Shown piece by piece: positions 1 to 13,182 of a stretch of DNA of 64,000 nucleotides. This stretch comes from Phoronis australis (lineage: Eukaryota > Phoronida > Phoronidae). Under the pieces are notes generated by a model that did no database searches, had not been told where the DNA came from, and saw nothing but the letters and a program-made list of their open reading frames with translations. A program made the translations under genes and the position numbers. Where the stretch lies: positions 376,082 to 440,081 of the forward strand of contig NMRA01000231.1 in the NCBI GenBank assembly GCA_002633005.1, in the 5' to 3' direction. Each line of letters begins with the position of its first letter. Position 1 is the first letter of the stretch.

Positions 1-2182
1 GTATATAGTTAATGCATATGAGTTTCCAGTCAAAGTTTGCGCTTGAAGACCAGTATATTCGTGCTTCAAACTCGAGTAAAGACTCAAAATTTGAGTTTCA
101 ACTCGAACATTTAGCCTTATTGTTGGGTTTATCAACTGCAAACTAGGACTAAAAAACTATCAACGCACGTCACTATGAGCATCTAATAGACACATATCTT
201 GCGTTCCCACAAAAGTAGAGTTGAAAATGCCATACATACATGTACAGTAATTTCGAGTAAAAAGATTAGAGACCGCGAGCCCACGTGTCGATAGTGAATA
301 GCAACGTTTCGGCTTATGCGTAAGATCACACATTCTGTCCATGAAAATATACAGAGTTGGCGGTCCATGTATTATACTCTATAATAAGACATAACAAAAA
401 AGTAAAATTAAGCGTTGATTAAGCAAAAGTACGCGTTGAATAACAACAGAACATCTATAATATAGAATGCGTCTTTTGCCCAAACTCCGTCTCCCCCGCT
501 CCAATACAGACCTTCGTTGCGCGCGTTTCAGCACCACCTTGGTCCCAGGTGTTGTACCGCCTCCTATTTGGATTCGAGGTGTTCTATTATTTCTCGCGGA
601 CGCGGAGGGAGGGTGGACAGTTTCGTACTGGCCTTGGTGACCTCAGTCGGTCTTCTCAACAGGCCTGGGTGACGTCACTCCGTCGGCTTAATTTCATTCC
701 CTCCGGCTTCTGTCGCGTATATAATTCATCGGGCCTGTCGCCGCCAAAATTAATGATGCCTCAGTAATTTTTTTTACTCTTCCTTGAGGAAACTTAAGAG
801 TGACTCCATGTAAAAACCAACAGGTAGAGTCTATACCCAAAATCACCGATTTTTTTGAAACTTAGCACATAAGTTTGATTTGTTGAGAAGTAGAAAAACC
901 TCACTTTTTCAGAATTTTCATTCATTATTATTCTTTTTATGACCTGTACCTCCATTTTGCAACAAAATTGGGCGTCGAAGTAGGCATGTTTGAATGCATT
1001 TTACTAGTATGTATGAAACGGTTAAAACAAATGAATAATACGAATTGAAAGGGCAATGGCTGAATAATGTAATGGCATAACTTTCAAAATCCATTTCTAA
1101 ATTTATACGTTTTGAATTTGTGAGGCAAAAACGGTTATTTTTCAGGTTTTCACTGAAGCCATTTTCGGCCACATTTGACACTCTGTAGCAGCCATAACGC
1201 ACCTTTCCTGAAATTGACTTTATAATAATTTTTTAGGTCATTCCTAACCTGTTTATAATCTAAAATAAAAAATCTTGCCTCTAATGTAGTTTTTGCGTAC
1301 GAAGCATTATACGAACTGCACTTCGTCCTTTTGCATGTTCTCAGTTGCCTCTGCTGCCAATAGGGGGCTCTTGGAACATATAATAAGCTTGCGAAACACG
1401 AAATAAAAACTTTGTATTTTGGAGAAAAGGCAGACAGCATTATTAATTACCATTCTATGAAAACGGCATTGATGATTAATACTTATTACAAAAATGTGTA
1501 CGTAAATCAACTGGCATGCGTGCTTCTAAATGATAGATGGCGCTGCTTTTGTTTACGTGGAGACTGAAGACGCATCTAGAATAAGAGCAGTAACACGAGG
1601 ACCTTGCTATAATTCAAGACTTCGCGAGATGTTGCCGTGTATTTTAAATGAGAACACGTGGTTTTGGATAAATTTTAGAGAGGTTCTAGTGTTACTGAAC
1701 TCACCCCTGCCTTGTTTTCTATCTGCCTTGTTCGTGCCACAGGCAAAGGAAGCCCCCCAAGGTGGATATGCCCCGGCCCCTAGTGTTCAGTGCAAAAAAT
1801 CCTTCAACTTGTCAATAGTCATTGTAACTTTGGGTTCATATTGTAATGTCCCTGCTGGTTGCTACAAATTTTAGTCGCCACCAGTCGACAGAAATCTGGT
1901 GTTCCCCCCACACACACCGGGCACCCTAACGCTGAATATTTCTGCCAGTGTGATCATCAGTGGTATAAAAAGGTACACATTCACAGTTAATAGAAAATAA
2001 TTCGCGAAAGACAATTTTATTAATGACTACTTCATGACAGACATGAAGTAAACAGAAGTAACGGTCTCGACTTCATATATCACACATCTTTGACTGGTAT
2101 GCTACAAAACTAGGCTAAACGTTGAGCTCATTTATCACTTCATTCAGTAAATATAACAGCATCTTCAGCAGAAATAGCATCG
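1..2182. other. Non-genic DNA with simple repeats
   Basis: I see no convincing gene here. Positions 60-110 carry degenerate 'ctcgag/actcaaa' repetition. At 409-445 there are two units of the minisatellite motif 'gcgttgattaagcaaaa', which recurs at 5383-5480. Positions 480-750 are noticeably richer in G+C than their surroundings and include a TATA-like 'gtatataat', but the 72-codon frame there resembles no family I know. The open frames between 918 and 1874 on both strands have no splice context or recognisable domain. Confidence 0.5.
409..445. repeat. Minisatellite motif, short copy
   Basis: Two tandem units related to 'gcgttgattaagcaaaag'. The same unit is repeated about five times at 5383-5480, so this is a dispersed copy of that minisatellite. 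Confidence 0.5.
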
Positions 2183-3300
2183 TCATAAACATTGCTGCAG
2201 ACAACCTCGAAAAAATCCACCAATCTGCGATTCACTTAACATCACAGGTAAATTTACACTTTCACAGTGGGTTCTCGGCGTAATGTTTTCTCCCGGCATT
2301 TTGGCACTTCCGAGGGTGAAAGTTTTTACCTGACTTTCTCCTTCATCGAATATGTTCGTCAGAAAGTTCTTAACCTTTGATGAAAATCTTGTTGACCTTT
2401 TACCTTTTTTCAATGCCTAACCTATTGCTTCAGCATTCGTCTCATCCACATTGTACTCTGAGGCTGCCTCAAATGACGCTCCGGGTTCTTGCATCTAAAA
2501 GCATTTCTGACGACTGTCGTGCGATGTGGTCATACGTGTTCAGTGTGGTTACCCACATCCAAATGCCGACCTAGTTCTGCGTCTGTAGCAAAAAATTTCG
2601 AGTAACCTTGCTGGGTACAAGGGAACTTTTGTTGAGGCTCTTCACTAGATACAATTCCAACCTTAAGTCTTGGTGTTGAAAATCCGCCATGTCTAGAGAT
2701 GTTAGTGTAATTTAGAGAAATAGGTTTCCCATTTTCTCAGTATTTGTAAGAACTTACCGTCATCTACATGGAATGATTTCCACACGTGAATTCCTTGGAT
2801 GGAATAGTGGGAATTTGGGAATGTCCTTATACCAGGAACTGAGTATTTTGGAAAAGACTTTGTTGCATTGACTGAAAATGCATACACATAACATCCCTTC
2901 ACACGGCCACTGGAAAGTAGTGCTTCTTTCAAATCCAGAAAGTTTATGATATTATTACTTTCGGCTACAAAGTACTTTGCATGTTGTTTGAGTGGAGCGA
3001 TCTTGCGATCACAGAGATCCTTTCCATTCTGACTTTCACTAAAGTCATATCTCGAAACAGAAATGCCGGTAGAATTTGACAAGGGTGCTACGTTCAGGAG
3101 GAGAGGAGCAGAGTGGTAACATCCAGCATTACCTGACTCTTCCATGACTGGTCCTGTTCAGTCAGAAATTCACCGACTCTGGGTAGTACGAGTCCGTACT
3201 CTGGAACAGGCCTTGCTTTGTGAAGTAGTTTCTTGTATCTCAAATGTTCAGTGGTGTCTTTGACATGACTCACTAAAGCACACAGCTTTTGTGATTTTTT
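2183..3300 (-). pseudogene. Decayed multi-copy transposon-type gene (CDR-motif family)
   Basis: The minus strand reads from about 3300 down to 2183. The best part (3145-2758) contains GNAGCYHSA, then FSESQNGKDLCDRKIAPLK, then SVPGIRTF and GIHVWKSFHVDDG, ending exactly at a splice-donor-like GACG|GTAAGT at 2758. Downstream in other frames come a histidine-rich patch (AELGRHLDVGNH, near 2560) and a C-terminal block, 2413-2183, with RFSSKVKNFL and SESQIGGFF. This order (FSxxQxGKxxCDR, IPGI, VWK, HLDxGxH, RFxxKxK, QIxxFF) matches a large family of uncharacterised proteins present in many copies in cnidarians, hemichordates and other invertebrates. I infer a transposon-associated origin; no biochemical function is established to my knowledge. 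The blocks lie in different frames with internal stops, so this copy is broken. A real intron at 2757 is possible but not needed. Confidence 0.6.
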
Positions 3301-6300
3301 GAAGAATAAACTCTAAAGGAACATGAAGGCCCATCGACATCGTCCGCCATTTTGTCTTTTTAAAATGCACTTGCTTCTCTCAAAACCAGACATTACAAAT
3401 ATCAATTCTTACTCGTTTAATCTTAAAGGCATTTATTTCCATTCAAAAGTTGTACAGAGTGTTTAAATTAACCTGATTATGTAAAAGAAATGAAAGAATA
3501 CGAGAGGATTACACGTACATTTTTTATAAATCCTCAAGCTTTAAACCTCAACTGACTTCCTCAGTGGGCAAAGGTCATCGGGTTCAGTTTTGATACTAGC
3601 CGCGTAATAAACCCAGAAAACATCTTGTTTTCATTTGAAAGACTTTAGACTTGGTTTCTATAACTATTTAAAGCAGACTTCTTGCCTAAAAGTTTGTTCA
3701 AATGGTTTGTAAACTCTGCTCGTCATTTCCAAACTATGAAAATAGACAGTTTTGCAAGACAATTTTCACTAAAGTGCAAAGTTGAGGCAAGATTTTTTAT
3801 TGCTCAGTCATCAAGACTAACTCTTTAACTGTATGTTCAAAACGTCACATAAGGCTACAAGGTGTTTTATGGCAGTAAGAAGGTCACAAAAATGGCCACT
3901 AAAATTAGCCCCAAAAAGTGGTCTGTGGATTATCTCCCCTGTCTAGCATAAAACTGTTAGATTTTAATAAATGGCACAGAATTATGCACAGTATACGTTG
4001 GTTATTTCAGCCACCAAAATATAGCTTTTGATCTATTTTGTATGTTACTCATTTTTGTTGCTGAAAACATGCGATTTTTGAGACGGCTAATATGCCCAAT
4101 TGTGCCAATTTGTGTTATCATGCTCCAGCGGCGAAATTAGGGGTCATTGAGTGCGCAAAATTTGGCATTTGGGTTTTTGTTAGGATACCTACCCATGTAC
4201 AAAAAATGAAGTTGTTTTAAATTTTGACGTATAGACTGATTTTTGAAAATCTACTGGTTTTTATATGGACTGCCTCTTAATTATTTACCAGGATGTTGGA
4301 AAACTGACGTTCTTCAGTTATTCTGCTGCTAAAATTGCGATGCGCTCTTTGGGCGCCATGGCGTCGCTTATCGAGCCAATTTGCATGTTCTTCAATCAAC
4401 TGTGGAGGTTGCGTACGTAACAATCGGAAATGGTTTCATTTTAATATTTTAATACCAAAAAAACAATTTCAGAAAATACTCTCGAGAGATATCGCAACGT
4501 TTTTCGGAAACAGCGCCTACGTGCGGGTGTCAAGTGATTGCACTGTTTTCAAAACGACGGCAGATAGAATTTTCCTTTGTTACAAAGGGCGCAGAATTGC
4601 GAAAAATAACGTTTATTAGATTTTGTTTACTTCTATAAACGGCTGTAACGGGCACTGTGAATGTCAATTCATTCCCAGATGCTGCATGCACTCCTGCACT
4701 AAGGCAGGTTGTTAGCTTTAAGTTTCAAGACGAAGTGAGGAGCTGTCTAACTGAGCTCTACACACGGCTACCTACATGTAGCTGCATGTTGATGATAGTC
4801 TTCATACAGCTAGCTGGCTTTCTACCTCAGCATGTACATTTATGATACAACTTATGTAAATATATCCAAGATTTTGAGTTGGAGGGGGGGCATAGCAAAT
4901 AGAATATTAGCCAGAGTTTTGCCCTTCACTGAGACATTCGCACCCCCGAACTGCCAAATGGAAGCTGAGCGAATTTTATGGTGGGCCATGACCCCCTTGT
5001 CCCCCTTCTAAATCCGCCACTGACCTCTATATACTTTGTGTACTATACAATATTTTTAATGCATTCTTGGTTTTCACTTTAAATTGAAGAATATCTGATT
5101 ACCGTACTTTGTGTCACGGCAGGGTCAAATGCTCTGGAAAGAACTAGGGGAAGAGTCCCACAGCCGCACACCTTAATTGCATACTAAAATCTGACAGGTG
5201 ACAGAAATTCTGCTTGAAGCTTTGAACACGGTCTCTTCAAGAAGTATTCCTGTCTATTTCGATGAACACTCGATCGGTTGACTCTCAGGTGTATCTACTT
5301 CCCCTCGGCGTTTCCCACTAGCTGCTACCCGCGAAAGCACGGGTTGCAGCTAGTAATCGTTTACAAGGCAACTATACGTACGCGTTGAATGAGCAAATCT
5401 ACACACTGATTAAGCAAAATCATGCGTTGATTAAGCTAAAATACGCACTAATTAAGCAAAATACGCGTTAATTGAGGTACACGTTTGAAAAACTTTAGTT
5501 TGGGGCTTTACCCAAGTGGTAAGTGTTTAAACATATCTCGCCAACGACAGTCATATCATAGTGTCACTGAAATTGATTTTATGTTATATCTTCCACCCTT
5601 TACAACAGAAGTCATTATATACTTGAACACAATGAGTACTCACACCCACCAGATTGTCATTGTTATATAGAGGACAATCACATGACTTCCTGGCAAGAAA
5701 AGGTTATGTCCTGCTGTAATAAATTTTCCACCTTAGCATGTGTTTAATGCCATAAAACAGAAAATGACATTTGCCCATTACCAATAACAGAATTCCTGGC
5801 AAAACTATGATAAGCTGGTTGACAGCTAACTTTTCGATCTCTACCTTTCATTCCAGAATGTTTATATTTTTGAGTTTTACAAGTGTGTATCAACCAGGCT
5901 TAATGCTAGCTGGGCGCCTGCCAAGTGCTTTTGCAGAACCAGTTTTAAACTTTGCTCATATACTGCCCCGTCTGAAAACGGTCAGGTGGCAGTTTGGCAC
6001 CGCAACCAGTAGTGGCTGGATATCAATAGCGTGCATGGTATCAGTACTAGTTGTGCGCCAGTTCAGCACCGGCCCAGTTTCTGTCTAGTACCAACCTAGA
6101 ACCGGTCTGATATCAACTGTTCGGCCATGGTTTTGGACCAAACTGGTACCAGATGGTTATTGTGCTTGTGCACCGGTACAGATCTGGCAGCTTCTGGAAT
6201 GTACAGAAACAGTACCCGGGTGGAAATGGCCTGGTGTTGGATCTTGCACCAGCTACGACACTGGCAAAGTGAATAAATAAGAAAAAGTATTCCGGTCCGG

Positions 6301-8985
6301 TCCCAATTTGTGTACGGTACAGTGATAACGGAATGCATTTTACCAGTGATAACGTCCCCTTTCTAAACACATAAAACCCATAGACGATAATACTTCAACA
6401 GAAAAGAGGTAGGGTTATGTATTTAAATTGCTTGCGAAATCCGTTTTCATCGTTGTTGCGTTTCTAATGGAAAACACCAGTTTACTAAAGTTTCCGGCAC
6501 GTAACTTGTATGTCCCCAGAAGTTCTCGTTATAAGAGCACCGATTTAAAGTCACAGCATATGCAAATAAATGTGCATGTGCATACTTGGCTGGCCCTTAC
6601 ACTGCCAGTTTTTCTTTGTCATATAGTACTTTTCAGTGGAGTGTTTGGGAACTGTAGTTAACACATGTAATTCATCAAGTAGTGTGTTTTTTCAAAATAA
6701 CTCATGCATGCAGTCCACTAACAGTGATCAAGGGTTATAATGATGGTGGTCATGCCCCATACCAGATACGCCTTTCGTTTCCTCCTCAGGAACCATCTCC
6801 CACTTCTCTATCGATTTCACATCACATGAGTACTTGTTATGATCTTTTGGCTCTCCAATCGCTTTCATTACCAAGATCTCTTTATCTACCCCTTTGTAGC
6901 GGAATCTCGTGTCACTGTGAAGGTGAAGGATATATCAAGTCAGCACCAGGTGAATTTGTTATAGTCGCTTTGAATCGGCAACTGGTCAATAGCAAACTCT
7001 TTGTTGCATTACTACGAAAATGTTCACACCTGTATAGGCCAAAACATGCGTTTTGAGAACACCTAAAATAAAAATGACTTAGAAAATATGGCCAATGTTT
7101 TATATGTTACTAAAAGCTGGACATAAGGGGTTATTTCTGACAAAGCCATATTTCGCGTTTTGTAAAGCAAGTGAAAGAGTAGTATTACACGTATGTTTCA
7201 GTTTAGTGGATACAAATACGACCCGTTTCAGGACCGCACCTGGTCATTACTCTAAGAAGGTCTGTTCATTAGGTAATCAAAGTTTTCATTAGTATACCAA
7301 ACTAATATGTGAATTGGAAAATTGTAACTCAAAATCAGTTTGCACCCATTGACCTTTGACCTTAAAATAGATTCAATTGATCCTATCGGAAATCTGAATA
7401 CTCTTTGGATACACCTGTATGGCACTTTTCTATTCACAAAACGTAAAAAGTTTATCACAAAATTGCAGAATGAAAAATATTTCAAAGGAATGTATGTTGG
7501 TTGAATCTTCTTTGGGTCTTGTAGTGTATTATGGCTATTAACAATAGTATCAGTGAATTTTGATTGGTGAATGTCTTGAACCACCGGGATTTAAAATATG
7601 TCTCTCGTAAAAGAAGTATGTACAATGGTCTTATACAAAGTTTTTTTGGAAAACGACACATAAAATTTATTCGTCATTTTTTCTGTCTTGTAAATCCACG
7701 ACCTCAAGTTTTAATGTGGGTTACATATTGTCATAAATCTTTGTCATGGACGTTATGCTCAGTAACCAGTGGCAACTTACTTTAGCAGACGACACTTTAA
7801 CAGTGGAAGCTTAGCATTGTAGTGAATTAGCTTATTTGATTAAGACTTATTTATAGATTCACCTTATTTCTATTTTGTTTCAATTTCTAGTGACTTTACG
7901 TTTCTTAAAAGGTCATGACCTCCGACCTCGAACCTTTAAATTAGAAAGCCGAGGCTATACGAGAAAGGCAATGTGTGGTATAAATATTTCCTTATATGTT
8001 CTCAGTCGTTACCCCCCTATATAGAACGCTCGTAAATTTTAGAGAATTATTCAAAATCCACTCGGCCTCTAGATTACCGGGGATATCCACTTCGCCATGA
8101 TGTAATCTGTAATTATTCGTAATATCTTATAGTGATTTTTTTTTCAACGGGATGTCAGAAGATTGGAAATTGTACAGAGAGTATGAGGAAGTATAAATCA
8201 AGCTGTCGAACAAAAAGTCACTGCACTGTCGTATTTTTGATTATATATGAGGTGTTTCAAAAAACATCCACTTTTCAAAAAAGTATCAATTTAACTATGT
8301 CCTTATAATTTAATTTCTAATAGATCACAGGCGTATTGTTGATTTTACGAAAAACAACTTCCAACTAAGAACCAAACTAAGGTGACATTTGAACTGGAAA
8401 AGGTGGCATACTGTACGTGTACAGCGGTGTACCAGTCGGCGACTTTCATAAAACGTTAAGCGCTGTGTTAACTTGCTTTCGATTCCAACTATATCCCTCA
8501 AGGCAAAACAGGCATTTTTAGCAAGGATTTTTCTCAGAATCACCTCTTCTGATCAAGAGGAATAAGAGGAAATTGTCTAAACATTATAGTACAATGTAGA
8601 GAAATCGCTATATGTTACGACTCATTCAATACGAGTATAATTACGAGTAGCTACTGAACTTAAAGAGCAACGAGTCGCAAGTGCCTTCTGGCTTTTTCAA
8701 GCCTAAGAGTAGGTGTTACAATGTAGACCCGAGCAAAAGCGACACTCTTGGTATCTGGTGTAGTTAGGACCTGGCCGTGTACTAGTCGAGAAATAATTTG
8801 ACTAAGGAGTTGATATTTGCACACTTTCTTGAACCGCATGCTATTGTTAAGTGGTAAATTACAGCTATGCACACGATACATGTACAGTATCACCGTGAGA
8901 GAGTTACATGTATGCGTGTCACTTTATGATCCAATACACTTTTACAAAGATGGTAGTGTTAGAAAACAGCATGTAAATACATTAC
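3301..8985. other. Long non-coding stretch below the D5a exon
   Basis: This is either intron or sequence beyond it, in the region where the second half of Ig domain D5 would be expected on the minus strand. I searched for a phase 2 acceptor followed by a Y-x-C strand F and did not find a convincing one. Positions 4860-5020 look like a TE remnant with a C-rich end ('tcccccttctaaatccgcc'). Positions 4540-4590 repeat at 52045-52085. Positions 5930-6240 are rich in CCAG/CTGG and ACCGGT motifs. Plus-strand 8249 onward ('aggtgtttcaaaaaacatcc') resembles a mariner-type terminus. No gene is supported. Confidence 0.4.
5383..5480. repeat. Minisatellite, about 20-23 bp unit, about 5 units
   Basis: Imperfect tandem units of the form 'cgttgattaagcaaaatac' follow each other from 5383 to 5480, with unit length varying by a few bases. 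Related units occur at 409-445. Confidence 0.7.
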
Positions 8986-9124
8986 CTTGGCGATATCTTG
9001 TTGTCTTCGATGAACCAACTGACAACCACTTTGTCGTATGGATCCCTTTCAAAACCGCATTCTACTTCGTTCTTGTCTTTTGAGAATTTCAAGGCACCAG
9101 GGCCACTTAACCTTTTTAGTGGTT
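8986..9124 (-). CDS. Ig-CAM exon, first half of domain D5
   Basis: Internal exon of a minus-strand Ig cell-adhesion gene. The acceptor is 'atatgatttcag' just above 9124 and the donor CCAAG|GTAATG lies below 8986. The 139 bases start in phase 1, end in phase 2, and stay open. The product begins PLKRLSGPG, has the strand-B cysteine in NEVECGFERD and, 14 residues later, the strand-C tryptophan in VVVSWFIEDN, then stops: half an I-set Ig domain. When the 12469-12326 exon is joined to it the reading runs ILYVF-E-PLKRL, a normal inter-domain linker. In L1-type proteins D5 follows D4 in just this way. The partner exon with strand F should start in phase 2 below 8986 and was not found. The exact acceptor is the least certain point. 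Confidence 0.7.
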
Positions 9125-12100
9125 CTGAAATCATATTGCGAGACAGACTAGTTGACGGTTGCATGAAATATTCTCAATAGGGGCTCAACTGTGGTTCGTA
9201 AATGGCAGCGAATTTTTAGACATTGTTCATTCAGTCGTGTTATATTTGACAAGATCGTGGATCTGAAAACTAAAACCTTGCATTGTGATTAAATGAATGA
9301 AAACTATTAGAGAGTCTAATCCATAACGGAATGGCATACAATCTCAAAACGTGGTGAAAAACTCTCTGAGTAATTGGCAAAAGTTCGAGTACACTGTCTA
9401 ATTTAGGCACCCGATGTTACTTTCTGATGAGCTCTATAAATTGTATTATGTCCATGTAAGTTGCCGTACTGAACACAAACTGACAAACCACGTGTGCGTG
9501 GAAGAACGCACAGCGTTTTGTGACTTCAGAAATCGTGCAGCTACGATTAGGATAGCGTGGAGTTCATTGTTTTGTGATAATTGCCGTAGATGTTTTATGA
9601 CATATACAAGTATTAGGTCATAGTAAAATTAGCTGCGAACACAACGGTGGTGACTCTTTACTTAAATACACAACGACATAGACTATTACATAATAAGACC
9701 GTATTTCGAAAGTAGACACACATGTAACACGCTAATATATTAAAGGACATGTTATTAACATAGGGGGTCATGTTGTTTGGTCGGGGATAGTTGTGGTAGT
9801 ATAATAGCTCACTTGCGAGTTTCTCGTTAGTCAATGTGACGTCACCGGAAGAGGGGCAAAACCCGCCATATTGCTCTTGTTTTGCCCCGAGTCTTTGCTA
9901 CACACGCTAAATCTTATTGGAGTTCTTATGGTGAATTTTACGCTTAAAACGTTAACACAACTTTAGAGATGGTAGATGGATCGTAGAATAACTGTGAATG
10001 GACGAAGAAAATGTGAACTTGTTATGTTGTGCGAAGGTGTGAACGGGCTGAAATTGGAACTCAACCCGGTCTAGGCCTGAATGCCGCAGGCCATACAGGG
10101 GCGATAGTGTATCCCCATAAAAAGGTTACTCACTTCAAAATACAGCAAATAAAATCAAATGAAACATGCATATGAGCACATGGAGTTATAATTAACACGT
10201 ATACTCTGACTCTGGATACAATTTAGTCTACAAATACTAAACTTAAACATATCCATGAAAATCTCGCGGTTCGCTCGCTTTCTCACGGGGCGCCATTTTG
10301 AGGAAGTTACGTGAAATCACGCCTGTTGACGAAAAGCTATTGCCCCACTTCCCGTGACGTCACAGTTGAGTCTCACATAATCTCGCGTTATTTTTATAAA
10401 CTCGCAAAAGAACTATTGGATTACACGGTTCTTGAATGAATGGCAAATAGGTTGTTGGCTAACAAGGTAGCAACAGCAAGGTGATCGGGAGCAGAATAAA
10501 AACTAACACAGTCGTTGAGTTTCTACTGACACACAATGTTTTTAAACTCTAACTACAATGCGCATAGTGAAAAGAAATATATATATGGGCTGCGAGAGCA
10601 AAACAACGACCATATTGAAAGATCCGGTGATTTCATCCAATAAACATGAATGAAGTCTAGACAGCTGTCCGGCATATTAGTTTATGTGTAAGCCGCTAGA
10701 GGGAACTGGGCCAAGTTTGATGATTAGATATGCGTGAACAAAGAAAAATATTTTATTGTACAATAGCCACCTATGTTTGCTAGTCGAGCGTTAACAGTTA
10801 GCACAATTTGAATGTCTATTGCTGACCAAAGTAAGTCTAGACCTCTCTGACTTAGCGTTATGCCGGAGTACCTGAACCTCACCTGTGCATCGATTAATAT
10901 GACAGACGAAATATTATTGAACAAACTTGCTGGATGATCTCAGGCTCAAAACATTTCTTCGACATCGAGGAGTACTACTTAACACACACACGAAGCAAAA
11001 ATTAATTGTAGGTTGGGTCGATAATCCAAATTCAGTCAACAAGTAATACACTCGTAGCTGGAACGTTCGATTGCGCAAAGCATGGTTAGCCTGAGGGTCC
11101 TAAAGTCCGAAATGCAGACATGACAAGAAGTGACGACTCTTGGGCTCACACAATTATTTACCACTTTCATAGGTTCGTGAATTTCTAGATTGGCGACACA
11201 TGGAACGTCAGTATACCCGACACCACAACGCCTGATTGCGAACAAATTGAAAATATAAATAGTAGTGTTGAGATAGGAGAGTAAATAACTTCGAAATTCG
11301 AAGTATTTTCTTTTAAAAATTTTTCAATTGTCTCGGTCAACAGTTTTAACGTTTCACTTTCCTTGTTTTCAAAAGTTGGAATCACCAATGTAACTATGGA
11401 ATTGATCTGAATAATTTTTTGTCATTTGGTTTTGACTGCCTATTTTTACCGATGGCTCAAGTTTGTCAGGAGAGGCAGATTTATGAATACGGAAGGACAT
11501 ATCGCTAGTAGTATCCTAAATGGAATACCTCCCGGAATAGGTCACCAGTCATCATGTTAACTAGTGTTGCGCACAGTAAAACTTGCAAAACTCCGATTTA
11601 ATTGAACCAACTTATTCAACGCAAATAAGGAAAATCTGCCTGCCCTGATGGGAATTGTAGTTTATCGCAGTTGACAACAGTTTCATCATCTGGTCATTAT
11701 AGTCCTCAGATTGTCATAAAACTTGAAATAATAAGTTACAAAATACGTTACCTGTTTACCCTGAAGTCCAACTTTATTAACACATGAAGTTTTGTCCTAC
11801 GCATGGTTTGCTCTGGATTGTGATTGCATGGTAGGTTACCATGTGCATATTAAAACCCTCAAACACTGTTTTTCGGTTCGTGACTTGGTTGGACCTTATC
11901 GGTTTGCTCTCCTGATCGTTTTCATTTTGACGTGGAACTGAGATCATAAATTAATCGAAAGTTTAGCCTCGTTTAGATGATTTATTTCAGTTTTAGCTTG
12001 GGCCACGGGACCAATGAAGCGGTCTGTGAAATTCTCCTAAAAGACTGAGGGTTTTCTCTATTCCACGGGGATAAACACAAATTAATTTTCTATAAGTAAA

Positions 12101-12325
12101 ATGTTGTGCCACGGAACTTGTTCCCATGAAAAGATGCGGATGCCGAGAGATCTTGTTTAGCACTGGTGAGTTGCTGGACTATTTCGAGCTCTGCCTGAAT
12201 ATCAAGTTTAGGCAGCAAAATCTTATTAATCAGGCAATGAGCGTGGACCTTGGTCATTTGTTTCGGAAAAATATTACGAAAAACCAATTGGGTTAGGGGA
12301 ATGGCGATTGGATAAGCACACTTAC
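9125..12325 (-). other. Intron between D4b and D5a exons
   Basis: About 3.2 kb. It contains the TIR element at 9803-10417. Elsewhere there are weak exon-like pieces that I could not confirm: a minus-strand frame opening after the acceptor-like 'tctcag' near 11948, and a cysteine-rich minus-strand frame at 11245-11036. No other structure is evident. Confidence 0.5.
9803..10417. mobile_element. Non-autonomous DNA transposon with degenerate TIRs
   Basis: The left end reads 'aatagctcacttgcgagttt' and the reverse complement of the right end reads 'aatagttcttttgcgagttt'. Further in, 'tgtgacgtcaccggaag' (9835 on) is matched by the inverted 'tgtgacgtcacgggaag' from about 10360. The arms are thus about 60 bp with a gap. 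The 0.6-kb body has no open frame of note, so it is a MITE-like element. The exact ends and target-site duplication are not clear. Confidence 0.6.
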
Positions 12326-12469
12326 CAAACACATATAAGATTACAGACTTCCATGCCTCTCCGTATCTGTTAACTATACGGCATTGAACATTAACAATAT
12401 CTTGGGGTCTTTTTACATTCTTGAAGGTGAGCGTGTTTTCAGTTGCCTCGCGACCTCGATCTGGTCCAT
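12326..12469 (-). CDS. Ig-CAM exon, second half of domain D4
   Basis: Minus-strand exon of 144 bases with acceptor 'tattttggtttag' above 12469 and donor TTTG|GTAAGTG below 12326. It is phase 1 at both ends and open throughout. The product contains GREATENTLTFKNV, then VNVQCRIVNRYGEAW and SVILYVF. This is strands D to G of an I-set Ig domain, with the strand-F cysteine in VQC. Joining it to the exon at 19456-19325 gives WYINGEPF-Y-GPDRG, which restores a full domain of about 92 residues. The pattern 'VxxQCxxxNxxGxxxxxxxLYV' is like domain 4 of the L1 family. Its expected disulphide partner in strand B is an alanine (see the 19325 exon). Confidence 0.75.
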
Positions 12470-13182
12470 CTAAACCAAAATATAGCGTGTGGAGACAATA
12501 TTCTTACAACAGGTGTGTATTTGCTTGATAGAAAATCGTCTCCGGAGTAGCCTACGAACAAGAAGACAGAACCCCACGACACAACAAACACGAACTGTAA
12601 CTTAAAATACGACATGCCACAAGGCTGAAGGCAATGCATATCTTAAAACATTCCAGACACGAATTCACGAAAATACGTTTGGCGGTACATTTCATGAGGT
12701 TCCACTAAACTGCAGAATGATTAAGTTGTCGACAAGTTGTCAGTCGATTACACCACGCGCTTTTCCAAGGAAAGCTTCATTTTTAAGTGGCTGGTTTAAA
12801 TTCTGTAAATTTCTTAGTTTGGTGGGCATGTTCGTTACAAGGGCGGAATGAAAATTTTCAACTGTATTGCATTAAAGCAAAGTTTGTTGTTTATAATTTG
12901 TGTTTGTACACTCGCCTGATAGACATGGCACTTGTATACGTAGTTTCCTTTAATACTCAAGTAGCCGGTTTCGTAAAGGTGTTTGGAAGTTAAACCTGGT
13001 TTAAACTGGACTTGGACCAGGTTTAAAGATAATTTGCATTTCATGACGGCGTTTTCCCGTTCAGTGACTTTACCAGACGTAGAGGGTGGTGAGCGTGGGA
13101 TAACATTTAGATTCTTTATCAACTGACAAGCACTGTCTTTTGTCTGGTATGACAACACGCAGGCCAATTATCTACCAGCTTA

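Noticed and set aside
7252-7584. 110-codon minus-strand frame with VPYRCIQ
   Set aside because: It has no convincing splice sites and the flanking residues do not follow the Ig E-F-G pattern.
8660-8893. Candidate D5 second half on the minus strand
   Set aside because: It has an acceptor in a possible phase but no strand-F cysteine and no proper donor.
11036-11245. Cysteine-rich minus-strand frame after 'ttcgcaatcag'
   Set aside because: The cysteine spacing fits no domain I know and no donor in a matching phase was found.
12439-12639. Minus-strand frame with a hydrophobic start that overlaps the D4b exon
   Set aside because: The D4b exon uses another frame with correct phases and Ig residues; the hydrophobic frame runs into a stop.
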